Positions 1 to 8,219 of a stretch of DNA of 11,237 nt are shown in pieces. The translations under genes were made by a program, and so were the position numbers. Numbering within the stretch: position 1 is the stretch's first letter; each line of letters starts with the position of its first letter. The notes beneath the pieces were generated by a model that was not told where the DNA came from, made no database searches, and saw nothing but the letters and a program-made list of their open reading frames with translations. The stretch covers positions 1 to 11,237 of the forward strand of contig JABIQF010000201.1 of the NCBI GenBank assembly GCA_018668095.1, read 5' to 3'. The DNA is from Cellvibrionales bacterium (GTDB taxonomy: Bacteria > Pseudomonadota > Gammaproteobacteria > Pseudomonadales > UBA7434).

Positions 1-2
1 AT

Positions 3-2618
3 TTACTGTGTTTTAAACGTGCTGTCCATATTATTATACTTATGCCAATCCAATACTAATGCTATCTGATGATACACCTTTTGAAGTGCTTCATTAATGG
101 CCTCTTTAGTGTTGTATGTGAGGTCAGTTGAGCTAGATGTATTTAGAACGCCGAGTGAATTTTTCAGTAGAGTCTCACACTGATTAAGTTGGTTTTTCAA
201 TGCATTAGCGCCTGTCATTGCTGCTGCACCATGCAGTTTATGAATGAAGTCAATAATGGTCTCAGGAGATTGATCCATTATCGTCTTTTTATCTTTAACA
301 GCTTGGTTAAGCTCCTTTAAAAATAAATTAAAAACACGTAGAGCAATTTTAGGATTACCAGCGGCCTTGTCGATAGCATATTGTATATCGAAGATTATTG
401 GAGTCGGCTTAGGTGATGAATGATTACCGCTAAGAGCGGATTCAAAAATAATATCCTTCAGCCTTATGATTTGCTTTTCCATAATGGGCTTGTAGGTGAC
501 TTTGTCAAAACCTGCATCTATCAACAGACGAAATTCCTCATCACTTGTATGAGCTGTACAGGCAATAATAGGCGTTGATTGATAGTGTTCAAGCTGACGT
601 ATGGCTTTAACTAAGCTAATACCGTCCATTGGTTGCATTCGGATATCAATAAATAACCAGTCATAGTCATTTTTTTCGAGTAATAATAAGGCATCTTGTC
701 CATTGGTTGCTGAATCAACATCACACTGAAAATGACTGAGCATTAAACTCAGTAATTCAATGTTTGATAAATTGTCATCAACGACTAATGTTTTTAATAG
801 CGGTGTATCACTATTGGTAGTGACATGATGATGTATTTCTGTGTTGCTGTTATTGTTATTGGCTTTTTGAGTATTTAAATTCAGTAGTGATTGAATAGCA
901 AATGGACCATTAATAATATGGATATTACTGTTGCTGAGTATCGCTTTATTATGAATCGTGAGTCCAATAGGTGCTGTAATATAAAGCGGTTTATTCAGAT
1001 CAATTAAAGATGCAATAGCGTTGAGATCAGTATTATTTAGTTGGTCGACAGTGTTTTTACATGCATTGAAAACAATAAAGTCGGCCTTTATATGCGCTTT
1101 AGCATCGTAAGCGCGTGTTACTTTGGTCGATATTTTTTGAAGACGTTCTTCAAGCGTATCAAGTGCAGGAGCATACTCACCGGTAAGAAGGACATGCGAA
1201 ATTGCGGCTGGCTTTTTGTCAGTTTCAATCATTTCATACTGCTTAATCGGCATCCTAATATCGAAGCGACTCCCGTTACCTAGCTGACTATCAATTTCAA
1301 TAGTCGCGCCCATTCGTTGCAGTATTGTTGACACTATGGACAAGCCTAAACCTAATCCTAGACCGGGATTCTGATCGATTTTATTTGTGCTTTTAGTTGA
1401 ACTGACAAACGAAGAAAAAATATTTTTTTGTTGATCTTTAGCAATCCCGATACCTGTATCTTCAATGCTTAGTACTAATGTTTTTTTGTTCTCTTGATGC
1501 GTCTTTTCACTGTGATTATTGTTGGTTTCAGATTCAAGGTCAGCCGTTATTTTTACATGGCCGCTATGAGTATAACGGATAGCATTAATAGCCAGATTCG
1601 AGATTAACTGACGCAGACGTAGTGGGTCGGTATGAACCTCATAGCCATATAAATTATCAAAGTCTGCGATAAATGATAAGTCTTTACTTTGTGCTTCATA
1701 GGCCATGGTGTTCGTAATAGACATTAATAATGCATGAATATCCGTGGCTTGATAATTCAGTGACAGCATACGATTACTGCGAATAGAAAAATCCAATAAA
1801 TCATTCACCAATGCCGAAAGATGCAAGGCGTTATCATTTATTCGTTGTAAGAAATTATCTTGTTGTTCGGCGTTGATTTTTTTATCGAGTAATATTTTTG
1901 AAAATCCCACAATACTGTTAAGCGGTGTTAATAATTCATGGCTAGTGTTAGCAATAATGGTTGATTTAACTCGGCTTGCTTCTAAAGCACTTTTCTTTGC
2001 TAAAAAGAGCTCAGATTTTTCGCTCTCATTATGAGCTAAGTTTTGTTCTTGCTGTTCGCTAATCGTTACTGTGTTAATTGCAGTATTGAATACGGTATTC
2101 TTTTTTCTTACAGCGAGTTGAAAAGATAGCGTAGAGTAAAGCGAAATAATGATAGCGATTAATGCAATGCTATAAGCGAGAATGTAGTTGAGGCGGTATT
2201 GCTTTTTTGCACTAATTGTCAATTCACCCAATGATTTTTCGCTGTCTAAAGAGAAAATTGAGCTGCTAGATGTTATCGATTGATGCCTGTTGTTTTTTTC
2301 GATAGCCGTTGTTGATCGATCAAAACGCCATTGCTGATCTTGCCAAACAATAATGACACTATCAATGTTGCTCGTGTCTGCGCCATAGCGAGACGTGGCA
2401 GCTAATAAAGTACTTATTTTTTTGTGCGATAGCGGTGAAATTAATTGCAGTTGCGTGGCAAGGTCATTACTGACCCGATCAAGCTGAATGAGTTGTTTTT
2501 GTGGCGATAGATAGAGTGCTTCAAAAAAAATAAAAAACAAACTAATAACGACAAGCAACGACTGTATCGATAAAAATATACGCGCCGAAAAAGGCAGTCC
2601 ATGTAATTTTATGTCCAT
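3..2618 (-). CDS. barA: BarA/GacS-like tripartite hybrid sensor histidine kinase
   Basis: Membrane sensor kinase of 871 aa with phosphorelay architecture. It has TM1 at about 14-34, a roughly 110-residue periplasmic sensor, TM2 at about 145-166, and a short linker with no HAMP I can recognise. The H-box is SHELLTPLN with phospho-His227. HATPase boxes follow: N345 in the N box, DTGIGI at 387-392 and a GL-rich G2 box at 419-426. Residues 470-582 look like a degenerate receiver. A true receiver follows (D614/D615, phospho-Asp658, T688, K710), then a C-terminal HPt domain with HKLHG, phospho-His793. This order, including the inactive receiver-like segment, matches E. coli BarA and Pseudomonas GacS, which phosphorylate UvrY/GacA and so drive the Csr/Rsm sRNAs. 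The gene is divergent from cysM, a neighbour also near gacS in pseudomonads. The start ATG has only a weak Shine-Dalgarno. Family assignment is firm; orthology to BarA is inferred, and no response-regulator gene is in view. Confidence 0.85.
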   Translation of the reverse strand: MDIKLHGLPFSARIFLSIQSLLVVISLFFIFFEALYLSPQKQLIQLDRVSNDLATQLQLISPLSHKKISTLLAATSRYGADTSNIDSVIIVWQDQQWRFDRSTTAIEKNNRHQSITSSSSIFSLDSEKSLGELTISAKKQYRLNYILAYSIALIAIIISLYSTLSFQLAVRKKNTVFNTAINTVTISEQQEQNLAHNESEKSELFLAKKSALEASRVKSTIIANTSHELLTPLNSIVGFSKILLDKKINAEQQDNFLQRINDNALHLSALVNDLLDFSIRSNRMLSLNYQATDIHALLMSITNTMAYEAQSKDLSFIADFDNLYGYEVHTDPLRLRQLISNLAINAIRYTHSGHVKITADLESETNNNHSEKTHQENKKTLVLSIEDTGIGIAKDQQKNIFSSFVSSTKSTNKIDQNPGLGLGLGLSIVSTILQRMGATIEIDSQLGNGSRFDIRMPIKQYEMIETDKKPAAISHVLLTGEYAPALDTLEERLQKISTKVTRAYDAKAHIKADFIVFNACKNTVDQLNNTDLNAIASLIDLNKPLYITAPIGLTIHNKAILSNSNIHIINGPFAIQSLLNLNTQKANNNNSNTEIHHHVTTNSDTPLLKTLVVDDNLSNIELLSLMLSHFQCDVDSATNGQDALLLLEKNDYDWLFIDIRMQPMDGISLVKAIRQLEHYQSTPIIACTAHTSDEEFRLLIDAGFDKVTYKPIMEKQIIRLKDIIFESALSGNHSSPKPTPIIFDIQYAIDKAAGNPKIALRVFNLFLKELNQAVKDKKTIMDQSPETIIDFIHKLHGAAAMTGANALKNQLNQCETLLKNSLGVLNTSSSTDLTYNTKEAINEALQKVYHQIALVLDWHKYNNMDSTFKTQ

Positions 2619-2670
2619 AATAAAGACTCATGCTTGCAGGTTTTTTGTATTCGCTTGCCGCTATTTTATC

Positions 2671-2722
2671 TAGCTGCGCTTCATAGCTATTCTTTATAGC
2701 TGCGCTTCATAACTACTTTTTA
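2671..2722. repeat. 26-bp tandem direct repeat, two copies
   Basis: Units at 2671-2696 and 2697-2722 match at 23 of 26 positions; both begin TAGCTGCGCTTCATA. Similar but shorter pieces flank them: CGCTT..GCTATTTTAT at about 2652-2669 and TAGCGACTAT from 2723. The array may therefore be the remnant of a longer one. It lies 53 bp upstream of the barA start codon, so it probably falls in its leader or promoter region. Confidence 0.8.
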
Positions 2723-2875
2723 TAGCGACTATGCATTTTTGCGTTGTATTAAGTGGTTTATGTGCGTTGAGTATCTTGGCAGTTTTTTAGCCATTGGCCC
2801 TTTAAATAATGCCATCAAACCTACCTTAGCCCGTCTAGTGTAGCACCGATCAAATAGGCCTTAAATGACATCCTA

Positions 2876-2921
2876 AATAGTCTGCTTTGCTGGACTATTG
2901 AGCGATTAAATTTGCTATTAT
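2876..2921 (+). promoter_or_regulatory. Probable cysM promoter (extended -10) with upstream dyad
   Basis: TGC-TATTAT at 2913-2921 fits the TGn extended -10 consensus and matches TATAAT at 5 of 6 positions. No good -35 is spaced correctly, which is tolerated by extended -10 promoters. Directly upstream, AATAGTC (2876-2882) and GACTATT (2893-2899) form a 7-bp inverted repeat with an inner GC/GC pair. It could be an operator or simply a hairpin. The leader to the GTG start would be about 60 nt. Confidence 0.45.
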
Positions 2922-2988
2922 AGCGACCCTCAATAAGAGCGATATGACGTTCTTTGATCAATTTTTTATCAATGCTGGAAAGTGACGC

Positions 2989-3882
2989 GTGAATTACCCC
3001 ACTATTGAACAGTTTGTCGGCAATACGCCCCTCGTGAGGTTACAGCGCCTATATTCTGGATCTAACGATATCTTGCTTAAATTAGAAGGCAATAACCCTG
3101 CTGGCTCGGTCAAAGATAGACCTGCGCTGAATATGATTAATCAAGCTGAGTTGCGCGGAGAAATTAAACCCGGCGATACGCTAATAGAGGCAACCAGTGG
3201 CAATACGGGTATTGCTTTAGCCATGGCAGCCGCCATTAAAGGCTATCGTATGGTGCTCATTATGCCTAGCCATATGAGTCGTGAGCGTAAATTGGCCATG
3301 GCGGCTTATGGTGCTGAGCTTATTGAGGTTGATGCCGAGGCGGGCATGGAAGGTGCTCGTGATTTAGCTGAATCGATGGCTGCGCGCGGTGAAGGCACGG
3401 TTTTAGATCAATTTGCCAACATTGATAACCCTGAGGCCCACTACCATTCAACGGGCCCTGAAATTTGGCAGCAGACGGGTGGAAAAATCACCCATTTTGT
3501 TAGCTCAATGGGAACCACCGGCACCATAATGGGTGTCTCTCGATTTTTGAAAGAAAAAAATCCAGATATTCAAATTGTTGGCTTACAGCCTATGGATGGC
3601 GCTAGCATCCCAGGTATTCGTCGATGGCCCAAAGCCTACTTACCGAGTATTTATCAAGATGACAATGTTGATCAGATTATCGATATTGATCAACAAGCGG
3701 CAGAAACCGCCATGCGCGCGCTGGCTACTCAAGAAGGCATTTTTTGTGGCGTGTCATCGGGAGGCGGTATTCATGCTGCTTTGCAGATTGCTAAGACAGT
3801 AGAGAATGCCGTGATTGTGGCAATTATTTGTGATCGTGGTGATCGCTATTTGTCGACCGGTGTTTTTGATAGCGAAAGTTAA
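2989..3882 (+). CDS. cysM: Cysteine synthase B (O-acetylserine sulfhydrylase B)
   Basis: PLP enzyme of 297 aa that makes L-cysteine from O-acetyl-L-serine and sulfide; the CysM isozyme can also use thiosulfate. The PLP lysine is K42 in GSVKDR. TSGNTG (69-74) is the substrate/asparagine loop, SMGTTGT (173-179) binds the PLP phosphate, and S256 lies in GVSSGG near the cofactor ring. The CysM-type signatures IRRWPKAYLP (210-219) and CDRGDRYLSTGVF (281-293) closely match E. coli CysM, separating it from CysK. Length is normal for CysM. The start is GTG at 2989, with GGAAAG about 8 nt upstream; the next residues (NYPTIEQFVGNTPLV) align with the family N-terminus, so no earlier start is needed. relA follows after 106 bp on the same strand, and no terminator is obvious between them, so read-through is possible. 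Confidence 0.95.
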   Translation: MNYPTIEQFVGNTPLVRLQRLYSGSNDILLKLEGNNPAGSVKDRPALNMINQAELRGEIKPGDTLIEATSGNTGIALAMAAAIKGYRMVLIMPSHMSRERKLAMAAYGAELIEVDAEAGMEGARDLAESMAARGEGTVLDQFANIDNPEAHYHSTGPEIWQQTGGKITHFVSSMGTTGTIMGVSRFLKEKNPDIQIVGLQPMDGASIPGIRRWPKAYLPSIYQDDNVDQIIDIDQQAAETAMRALATQEGIFCGVSSGGGIHAALQIAKTVENAVIVAIICDRGDRYLSTGVFDSES

Positions 3883-3988
3883 CGGTTGATGCCAATTCAA
3901 CTCTGATGATTTTAGTCTGACGACTTCATGTTGAATAGACATCAATATTCTTAAGATAAATGAAACACGGATGTGTGATTAGGCGCTT

Positions 3989-6235
3989 ATGGTACAAGTA
4001 CGAAAAACTTATCCTAAACGTGAAAACGGTACCTTAGATGTCGACACTTGGTTGGCATCGCTACCGGGTTTCACCGATCCCGATACATCCGCACGAATGG
4101 AGGTCGCTTGTCAGCTGTCTTCTGCGGCACAATCGAGCACTATTAAAAAAGGCCAGCGACCTCATGGTTTGATTGGTTGTTTCGATGCAGGCCTTGAAAT
4201 GGCTGGTATTCTCGGCAGTCTTCATATGGATGAAGAAGTGCTTATTGCTGCCGTTATTTATCGTGCCGTGCGTGAAGAGCGTGTGGCCATCGATAAAGTT
4301 AAAAGCACCCTTGGTGCCGAAGTCGCTAGCTTGGTGCAAGGCGTATTACGTATGGCGGCTATTTCTAGTCTTCGTACAGAGACTGAGCCTGTTTTAGGCC
4401 AGGGTAATGCGCAAGTAGAAAATATTCGAAAAATGCTTGTCGCTATGGTCGATGATGTTCGTGTGGGTCTCATTAAATTGGCCGAACGCACACAGGCTAT
4501 TCGGGCTGTAAAGAATCATTCTGATCCAGAAAAACAAAAGCGTGTTGCTCGTGAAGTCTTCGAAATTTATGCGCCATTAGCGCATCGTCTTGGTATTGGT
4601 CAAATTAAATGGGAGCTTGAAGATGTCTCTTTTCGCTACCTTGAGCCCGAAGCTTATGCATCCATAGCAAAAATGTTAGACGGTAAACGTCTTGATCGAG
4701 AGCGTTATATCGGCGAAGTGATTGATATTGTAGAGAGCCAGCTAAAAGCAGCAGGCATTGATGCAGTGGTGAGCGGTCGTGCCAAACATATATACAGTAT
4801 ATGGCGAAAAATGCAGCGTAAGAATCTAGCCTTTGATCAGGTTTACGATATACGTGCATTGCGTATTATGGTCCCGCAATTAAAAGATTGTTATGCCAGT
4901 CTAGGAATTATTCATACCCTGTGGCGCAATATCACGCGCGAGTTTGATGACTATATTGCCAACCCTAAAGATAATGGTTATCGCTCGCTGCATACCGCTG
5001 TAATCGGTCCCGATGCTAAAGTGTTAGAAGTTCAGATTCGTACTAACGATATGCACGAGGCATCAGAGTTAGGCGTTTGTGCACATTGGCTTTATAAGGG
5101 CACAGATACTAACGGCAACAACAAGAGTTATGAGCAAAAAATAGAATGGCTTAGGCAGGTGCTTGAGTGGCATGAAGATACCGGTGGTGAAACCGATGTC
5201 AGTGAATTAGCCAGCGAGCTAACGAATGATTTCGGTAAAGATCGTATCTATGTGTTTACGCCCGAAGGTCACGTTGTCGATGTTCCTTATGGTTCAACAC
5301 CTGTTGATTTTGCCTATCACATACATACCGAAGTAGGGCATCGCTGTCGAGGCGCAAAGGTCGATGGTCGCATTGTGCCTTTAAGCACGGTATTACGTAA
5401 TGGCCAAAAAGTAGAGATTATTACCGGGCCTGAATCGACGCCTAATCGCGATTGGTTAAGAGCGAGCTTAGGTTACTTAAACTCATCGCGTGCCCGATCA
5501 AAAGCGCGTGCATGGTTTAAAAAGCAAGCGCGTGAACAAAATGTACAAGCCGGACGAATACTGCTTGAACGAGAAATAAAGCGACTTGCACTTACCAGTG
5601 TCGATCACAAAATACTGACTAAAAAATTACAGTACGTCACAGTTGAAGATTTATATGGCGCACTGGGTGCCGGTGACGTATCGACCAGTCAAATTATGCG
5701 TATCGCTGAAAATTTATTTGGCAAACCTACACCGCCACCCGTATTAGTAGCTAAACCTTCATCAAAATCTGATAAGCGTCAATCGAAAAGCGACGTCACC
5801 GTATTAGGTGTGGGTAATTTACTGACGCAAATTGCTCAATGTTGTAAGCCAGTGCCTGGCGATGATATTGCTGGTTATGTCACGGTGAGTCGTGGTGTAA
5901 CTGTGCATCGTAAAGACTGTAGCCACTTTTTACAGGTCGATAGCCAGCAGTTAGAGCGTGTGATTGAAGTGAGTTGGGGTGCAGAAAAAAGTGGCTTATA
6001 TTCTGTGGATATTGGCATTGAAGCTTATGATCGTACTGGCTTACTGAGTGATGTATCCGGACTATTAGCCGCCATGCGAGTGAATGTTATTAGTGTTAAT
6101 ACTATTACCGATAAAGATAAACATACGGCTGACATGAGATTAACGTTAGAGATTCATAACATCGAAGAGTTAGTGCGTATTTTAGCGCGATTAAATAATA
6201 TGCCTAATATCATCAACACAGAGCGCCTAAGCTAA
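3989..6235 (+). CDS. relA: GTP pyrophosphokinase RelA ((p)ppGpp synthetase I)
   Basis: Ribosome-associated alarmone synthetase of 748 aa that transfers pyrophosphate from ATP to GTP/GDP during amino acid starvation. The N-terminal HD-like domain (about 50-155) has lost the metal-binding HD pair: IYRAV stands where active hydrolases read LHD. The synthetase domain (about 240-365) has GRAKHIYSIWRKM (253-265), YDIRALR with D277, the EFDD signature (308-311) typical of monofunctional RelA as opposed to RxKD in Rel/SpoT, and EVQIRT with E337. TGS is at about 408-470. The zinc-finger domain has C608, C609, H630 and C634, and an ACT domain lies at about 658-748. Length matches E. coli RelA (744 aa). 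The start ATG has AGG 5 nt upstream; a weak TTGAAT/TAAGAT pair (3931-3957) could be its own promoter. The TAA stop shares one base with the mazG start. Confidence 0.96.
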   Translation: MVQVRKTYPKRENGTLDVDTWLASLPGFTDPDTSARMEVACQLSSAAQSSTIKKGQRPHGLIGCFDAGLEMAGILGSLHMDEEVLIAAVIYRAVREERVAIDKVKSTLGAEVASLVQGVLRMAAISSLRTETEPVLGQGNAQVENIRKMLVAMVDDVRVGLIKLAERTQAIRAVKNHSDPEKQKRVAREVFEIYAPLAHRLGIGQIKWELEDVSFRYLEPEAYASIAKMLDGKRLDRERYIGEVIDIVESQLKAAGIDAVVSGRAKHIYSIWRKMQRKNLAFDQVYDIRALRIMVPQLKDCYASLGIIHTLWRNITREFDDYIANPKDNGYRSLHTAVIGPDAKVLEVQIRTNDMHEASELGVCAHWLYKGTDTNGNNKSYEQKIEWLRQVLEWHEDTGGETDVSELASELTNDFGKDRIYVFTPEGHVVDVPYGSTPVDFAYHIHTEVGHRCRGAKVDGRIVPLSTVLRNGQKVEIITGPESTPNRDWLRASLGYLNSSRARSKARAWFKKQAREQNVQAGRILLEREIKRLALTSVDHKILTKKLQYVTVEDLYGALGAGDVSTSQIMRIAENLFGKPTPPPVLVAKPSSKSDKRQSKSDVTVLGVGNLLTQIAQCCKPVPGDDIAGYVTVSRGVTVHRKDCSHFLQVDSQQLERVIEVSWGAEKSGLYSVDIGIEAYDRTGLLSDVSGLLAAMRVNVISVNTITDKDKHTADMRLTLEIHNIEELVRILARLNNMPNIINTERLS

Positions 6236-7155
6236 TGGCACAGTATTCCGTTAATGATTTACTGTATTTAATGTCTCGATTGCGTGATCCACAAACGGGG
6301 TGCCCTTGGGATTTAAAACAAACGCCGAAAACCATTATTAATTATTCTATTGAAGAAGTTTATGAATTGGCTGATGCGATAGAAAGTGCGGATATTGATG
6401 ATATTAAAGGCGAGCTAGGCGATGTCTTATTTCAAGTTATTTTTTTCGCCCGCTTAGCCGATGAAGAGCAACAGTTTACATTTAATGATGTCGTTCATAC
6501 CTTGTGTTCCAAGCTGGTTACAAGGCACCCGCATGTTTTTACTAATGGCATGCTTTATCCGAGTAGCGATATTGGCAGTGAGGACAATGTTAAAAAAACG
6601 AGTGAATCATCCGCTAGTCATATTGACGAAGCGCAAGTCGCTAAAAATTGGGAACGCATAAAAGCCAGCGAGCGAGCAAAAAAGAATCGCGGAGGTCTCT
6701 TTGATGATGTGCCTTTAGCATTACCTGCGTTATCACGAGCCGTGAAATTACAAAAGCGCGCAACGACTATCGGTTTTGATTGGCCAAATGCAAAAGGTGC
6801 ATTAGCTAAATTAAAAGAAGAAGTGCTTGAGCTTGAAGCGTTAATCGATCAGGCCGAGCAGCCAGATTTACCCGATAATTTTCTACAGCGTGTAGAAGAT
6901 GAATTAGGTGATGTATTTTTCAGTGCAATTAATGTCGCTAGAAAAATGCGCGTTAACAGTGAGCAATCCTTACGTCACGCTAATAAAAAATTCGTTACTC
7001 GTGTTGATGCTGTAATAGAGAAATTGCAGCAGCAAGCGCCTGAGGGCGATGAGAGTGATGACTTGAGTGATATTAATGCTAATAATCGCAAAGTAGACAG
7101 TGAAATGCTCAATGATCTATGGAATGCGGTTAAACACGAAGAAAAACCTTCATAA
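6235..7155 (+). CDS. mazG: Nucleoside triphosphate pyrophosphohydrolase MazG
   Basis: All-alpha NTP pyrophosphohydrolase of 306 aa that hydrolyses (d)NTPs to NMP plus PPi. It has two tandem MazG domains. The first carries E41xxE44 and E60xxD63; the second carries E196xxE199 and E223xxD226, so both metal sites look intact. GCPWD (22-26) and RHPHVF (97-102) are family hallmarks. It is about 40 residues longer than E. coli MazG (263 aa). The extra length sits in a linker at about 103-130 and an acidic stretch at about 268-280. The ATG overlaps the relA stop as TAATG and no strong Shine-Dalgarno precedes it, so translation is probably coupled to relA. relA-mazG adjacency is common in gammaproteobacteria; in E. 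coli, MazG has been linked to (p)ppGpp levels and survival of starvation. No MazE/MazF toxin-antitoxin pair is present here. Confidence 0.94.
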   Translation: MAQYSVNDLLYLMSRLRDPQTGCPWDLKQTPKTIINYSIEEVYELADAIESADIDDIKGELGDVLFQVIFFARLADEEQQFTFNDVVHTLCSKLVTRHPHVFTNGMLYPSSDIGSEDNVKKTSESSASHIDEAQVAKNWERIKASERAKKNRGGLFDDVPLALPALSRAVKLQKRATTIGFDWPNAKGALAKLKEEVLELEALIDQAEQPDLPDNFLQRVEDELGDVFFSAINVARKMRVNSEQSLRHANKKFVTRVDAVIEKLQQQAPEGDESDDLSDINANNRKVDSEMLNDLWNAVKHEEKPS

Positions 7156-7391
7156 CAGTGGCGCTATGCTCAAAAGTCCCTTGTTAATGGCAGATTGACT
7201 GTGTATCTTTGCCCCCCTTTGTTATTTGGCCCTCTTTGAAGCATTATTTATCGTTCATTTGGGTCATAAAAGTCCAAGTTTTAAAAATGCAGTCACATTA
7301 CAACGACGTTTTAAGGTCTGTATTCTTAACGTCTCGGTGAGCATTTATATTGAAAACAGCTTTACGTATATATTGACGTACATATTAAGTA

Positions 7392-7396
7392 AGAGG
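7392..7396 (+). promoter_or_regulatory. Ribosome binding site of adk
   Basis: AGAGG lies 8 nt before the ATG at 7405 and supports that start, after which the P-loop begins at residue 7. Further upstream, TATATT at 7369-7374 could be a -10 element, but I see no convincing -35. Confidence 0.6.
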
Positions 7397-7404
7397 TAAT
7401 TTTA

Positions 7405-8064
7405 ATGCGAATTATTTTGTTAGGTCCACCCGGTGCAGGCAAGGGTACGCAAGCACAGTTTATTATGGATGCATTTAATATCCCGCAAATTTCTACGGGT
7501 GACATGTTACGAACTGCTATAAAAGAAGGCACCGAACTTGGCATGCGTGTTAAAGATGTTATGTCTTCTGGTGGCTTAGTTTCAGACGATATTATTATTG
7601 CCTTAGTAAAAGAGCGTATCCAACAAGCCGATTGTCAGCAAGGTTTCTTGTTTGATGGTTTCCCTCGCACCGTTCCTCAAGCGCAAGCGATGCTTGATGC
7701 CGGCGTTCATGTCGATAACGTGTTAGAAATTTGTGTCGAAGATGAAGCCATAGTTCAGCGACTCGGTGGTCGACGTGTGCATGAAGGTTCAGGTCGTGTG
7801 TATCATATTCAATACAATCCACCTAAAGTGGCTGGTAAAGATGATGAGACCGGTGATGACCTCATACAACGTGAAGATGATCTTGAAGCTACTATTCGCA
7901 AGCGTTTAGGTATTTATCATGACCAAACAGAAGTGTTAGTCGATTTCTATAAGAATATGGGTGAAGCTGAAGCACTTAAAGCGCATGCACCGGCGTATCA
8001 TCGCGTTAATGGTATTGGTGATGTCGATGAAATACGGACTAAAGTGTTATCAATGTTAAAGTAA
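7405..8064 (+). CDS. adk: Adenylate kinase
   Basis: Cytosolic phosphotransferase of 219 aa that catalyses ATP + AMP = 2 ADP. GPPGAGKGTQ (7-16) is the P-loop with K13. STGDMLR (30-36) and DGFPRT (84-89) form the AMP site. The LID domain (about 122-159) is the long bacterial form starting GRRVHEGSGRVYH; it lacks the four zinc cysteines found in Gram-positive enzymes and keeps R123, R156 and R167. Length is close to E. coli Adk (214 aa). The 249-bp gap after mazG and the strong terminator 18 bp past the stop codon suggest an independent, probably monocistronic unit. The gene is standard throughout, with no sign of truncation. Confidence 0.97.
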   Translation: MRIILLGPPGAGKGTQAQFIMDAFNIPQISTGDMLRTAIKEGTELGMRVKDVMSSGGLVSDDIIIALVKERIQQADCQQGFLFDGFPRTVPQAQAMLDAGVHVDNVLEICVEDEAIVQRLGGRRVHEGSGRVYHIQYNPPKVAGKDDETGDDLIQREDDLEATIRKRLGIYHDQTEVLVDFYKNMGEAEALKAHAPAYHRVNGIGDVDEIRTKVLSMLK

Positions 8065-8082
8065 AAGCACTTTTCGATAATT

Positions 8083-8108
8083 AAAAGGCTCCTTTTGGAG
8101 CCTTTTTT
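8083..8108 (+). terminator. Intrinsic terminator of adk
   Basis: A perfect 10-bp stem AAAAGGCTCC/GGAGCCTTTT (8083-8092 and 8097-8106) closes a TTTT loop, and the T run extends to 8108. It begins 18 bp after the adk stop codon. The A run on its left side may give some activity in the opposite direction. Confidence 0.9.
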
Positions 8109-8194
8109 ATTGCCTAGCGTTTTTAATTTTTGTTTTTTACCGCATATTGCTTATTTCTTACTGTTTAAAAAAACATTTCGAGTGTTATTGGACG

Positions 8195-8219
8195 TTTTTT
8201 TAATGGCTTATTAAAAAAA
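8195..8219. repeat. AT-only inverted repeat (10-bp arms)
   Basis: TTTTTTTAAT (8195-8204) and ATTAAAAAAA (8210-8219) are exact reverse complements around GGCTT. The arms contain no GC pair, so it is unlikely to work as a strong RNA terminator. A DNA-level role (bending, melting, protein binding) or chance in an AT-rich tract are both possible. Confidence 0.6.

Larger units (their letters stand above)
2619..2988. other. Divergent barA-cysM intergenic region (370 bp)
   Basis: No credible coding sequence is visible. The barA-proximal part holds a 26-bp tandem repeat with degenerate flanking copies. The cysM-proximal part holds an imperfect inverted repeat followed by a probable extended -10 promoter. 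Promoters for both divergent genes must lie here, but I could not pick out one for barA. Confidence 0.6.

Noticed and set aside
1041..1283. Plus-strand frame of 80 codons inside the kinase gene
   Set aside because: It lies opposite the kinase receiver-like and HATPase region and has no recognisable protein content.
2619..2988. CRISPR-like array at the 26-bp repeats
   Set aside because: The repeats are directly adjacent with no unique spacers, only two clear copies exist and no cas gene is nearby.
4061..4859. Several minus-strand frames of 77-92 codons opposite relA, plus one on + at 4173-4397
   Set aside because: They overlap a well-conserved relA reading frame, show no family features and have no separate start signals.
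6235..7155. MazEF-type toxin-antitoxin system with mazG
   Set aside because: No mazE or mazF frame lies between relA and mazG or downstream; mazG alone is a housekeeping pyrophosphohydrolase.
7361..7388. TTTACG / TATTAA pair as an adk promoter
   Set aside because: Transcription would start about 10 nt from the ATG, inside the ribosome binding site.
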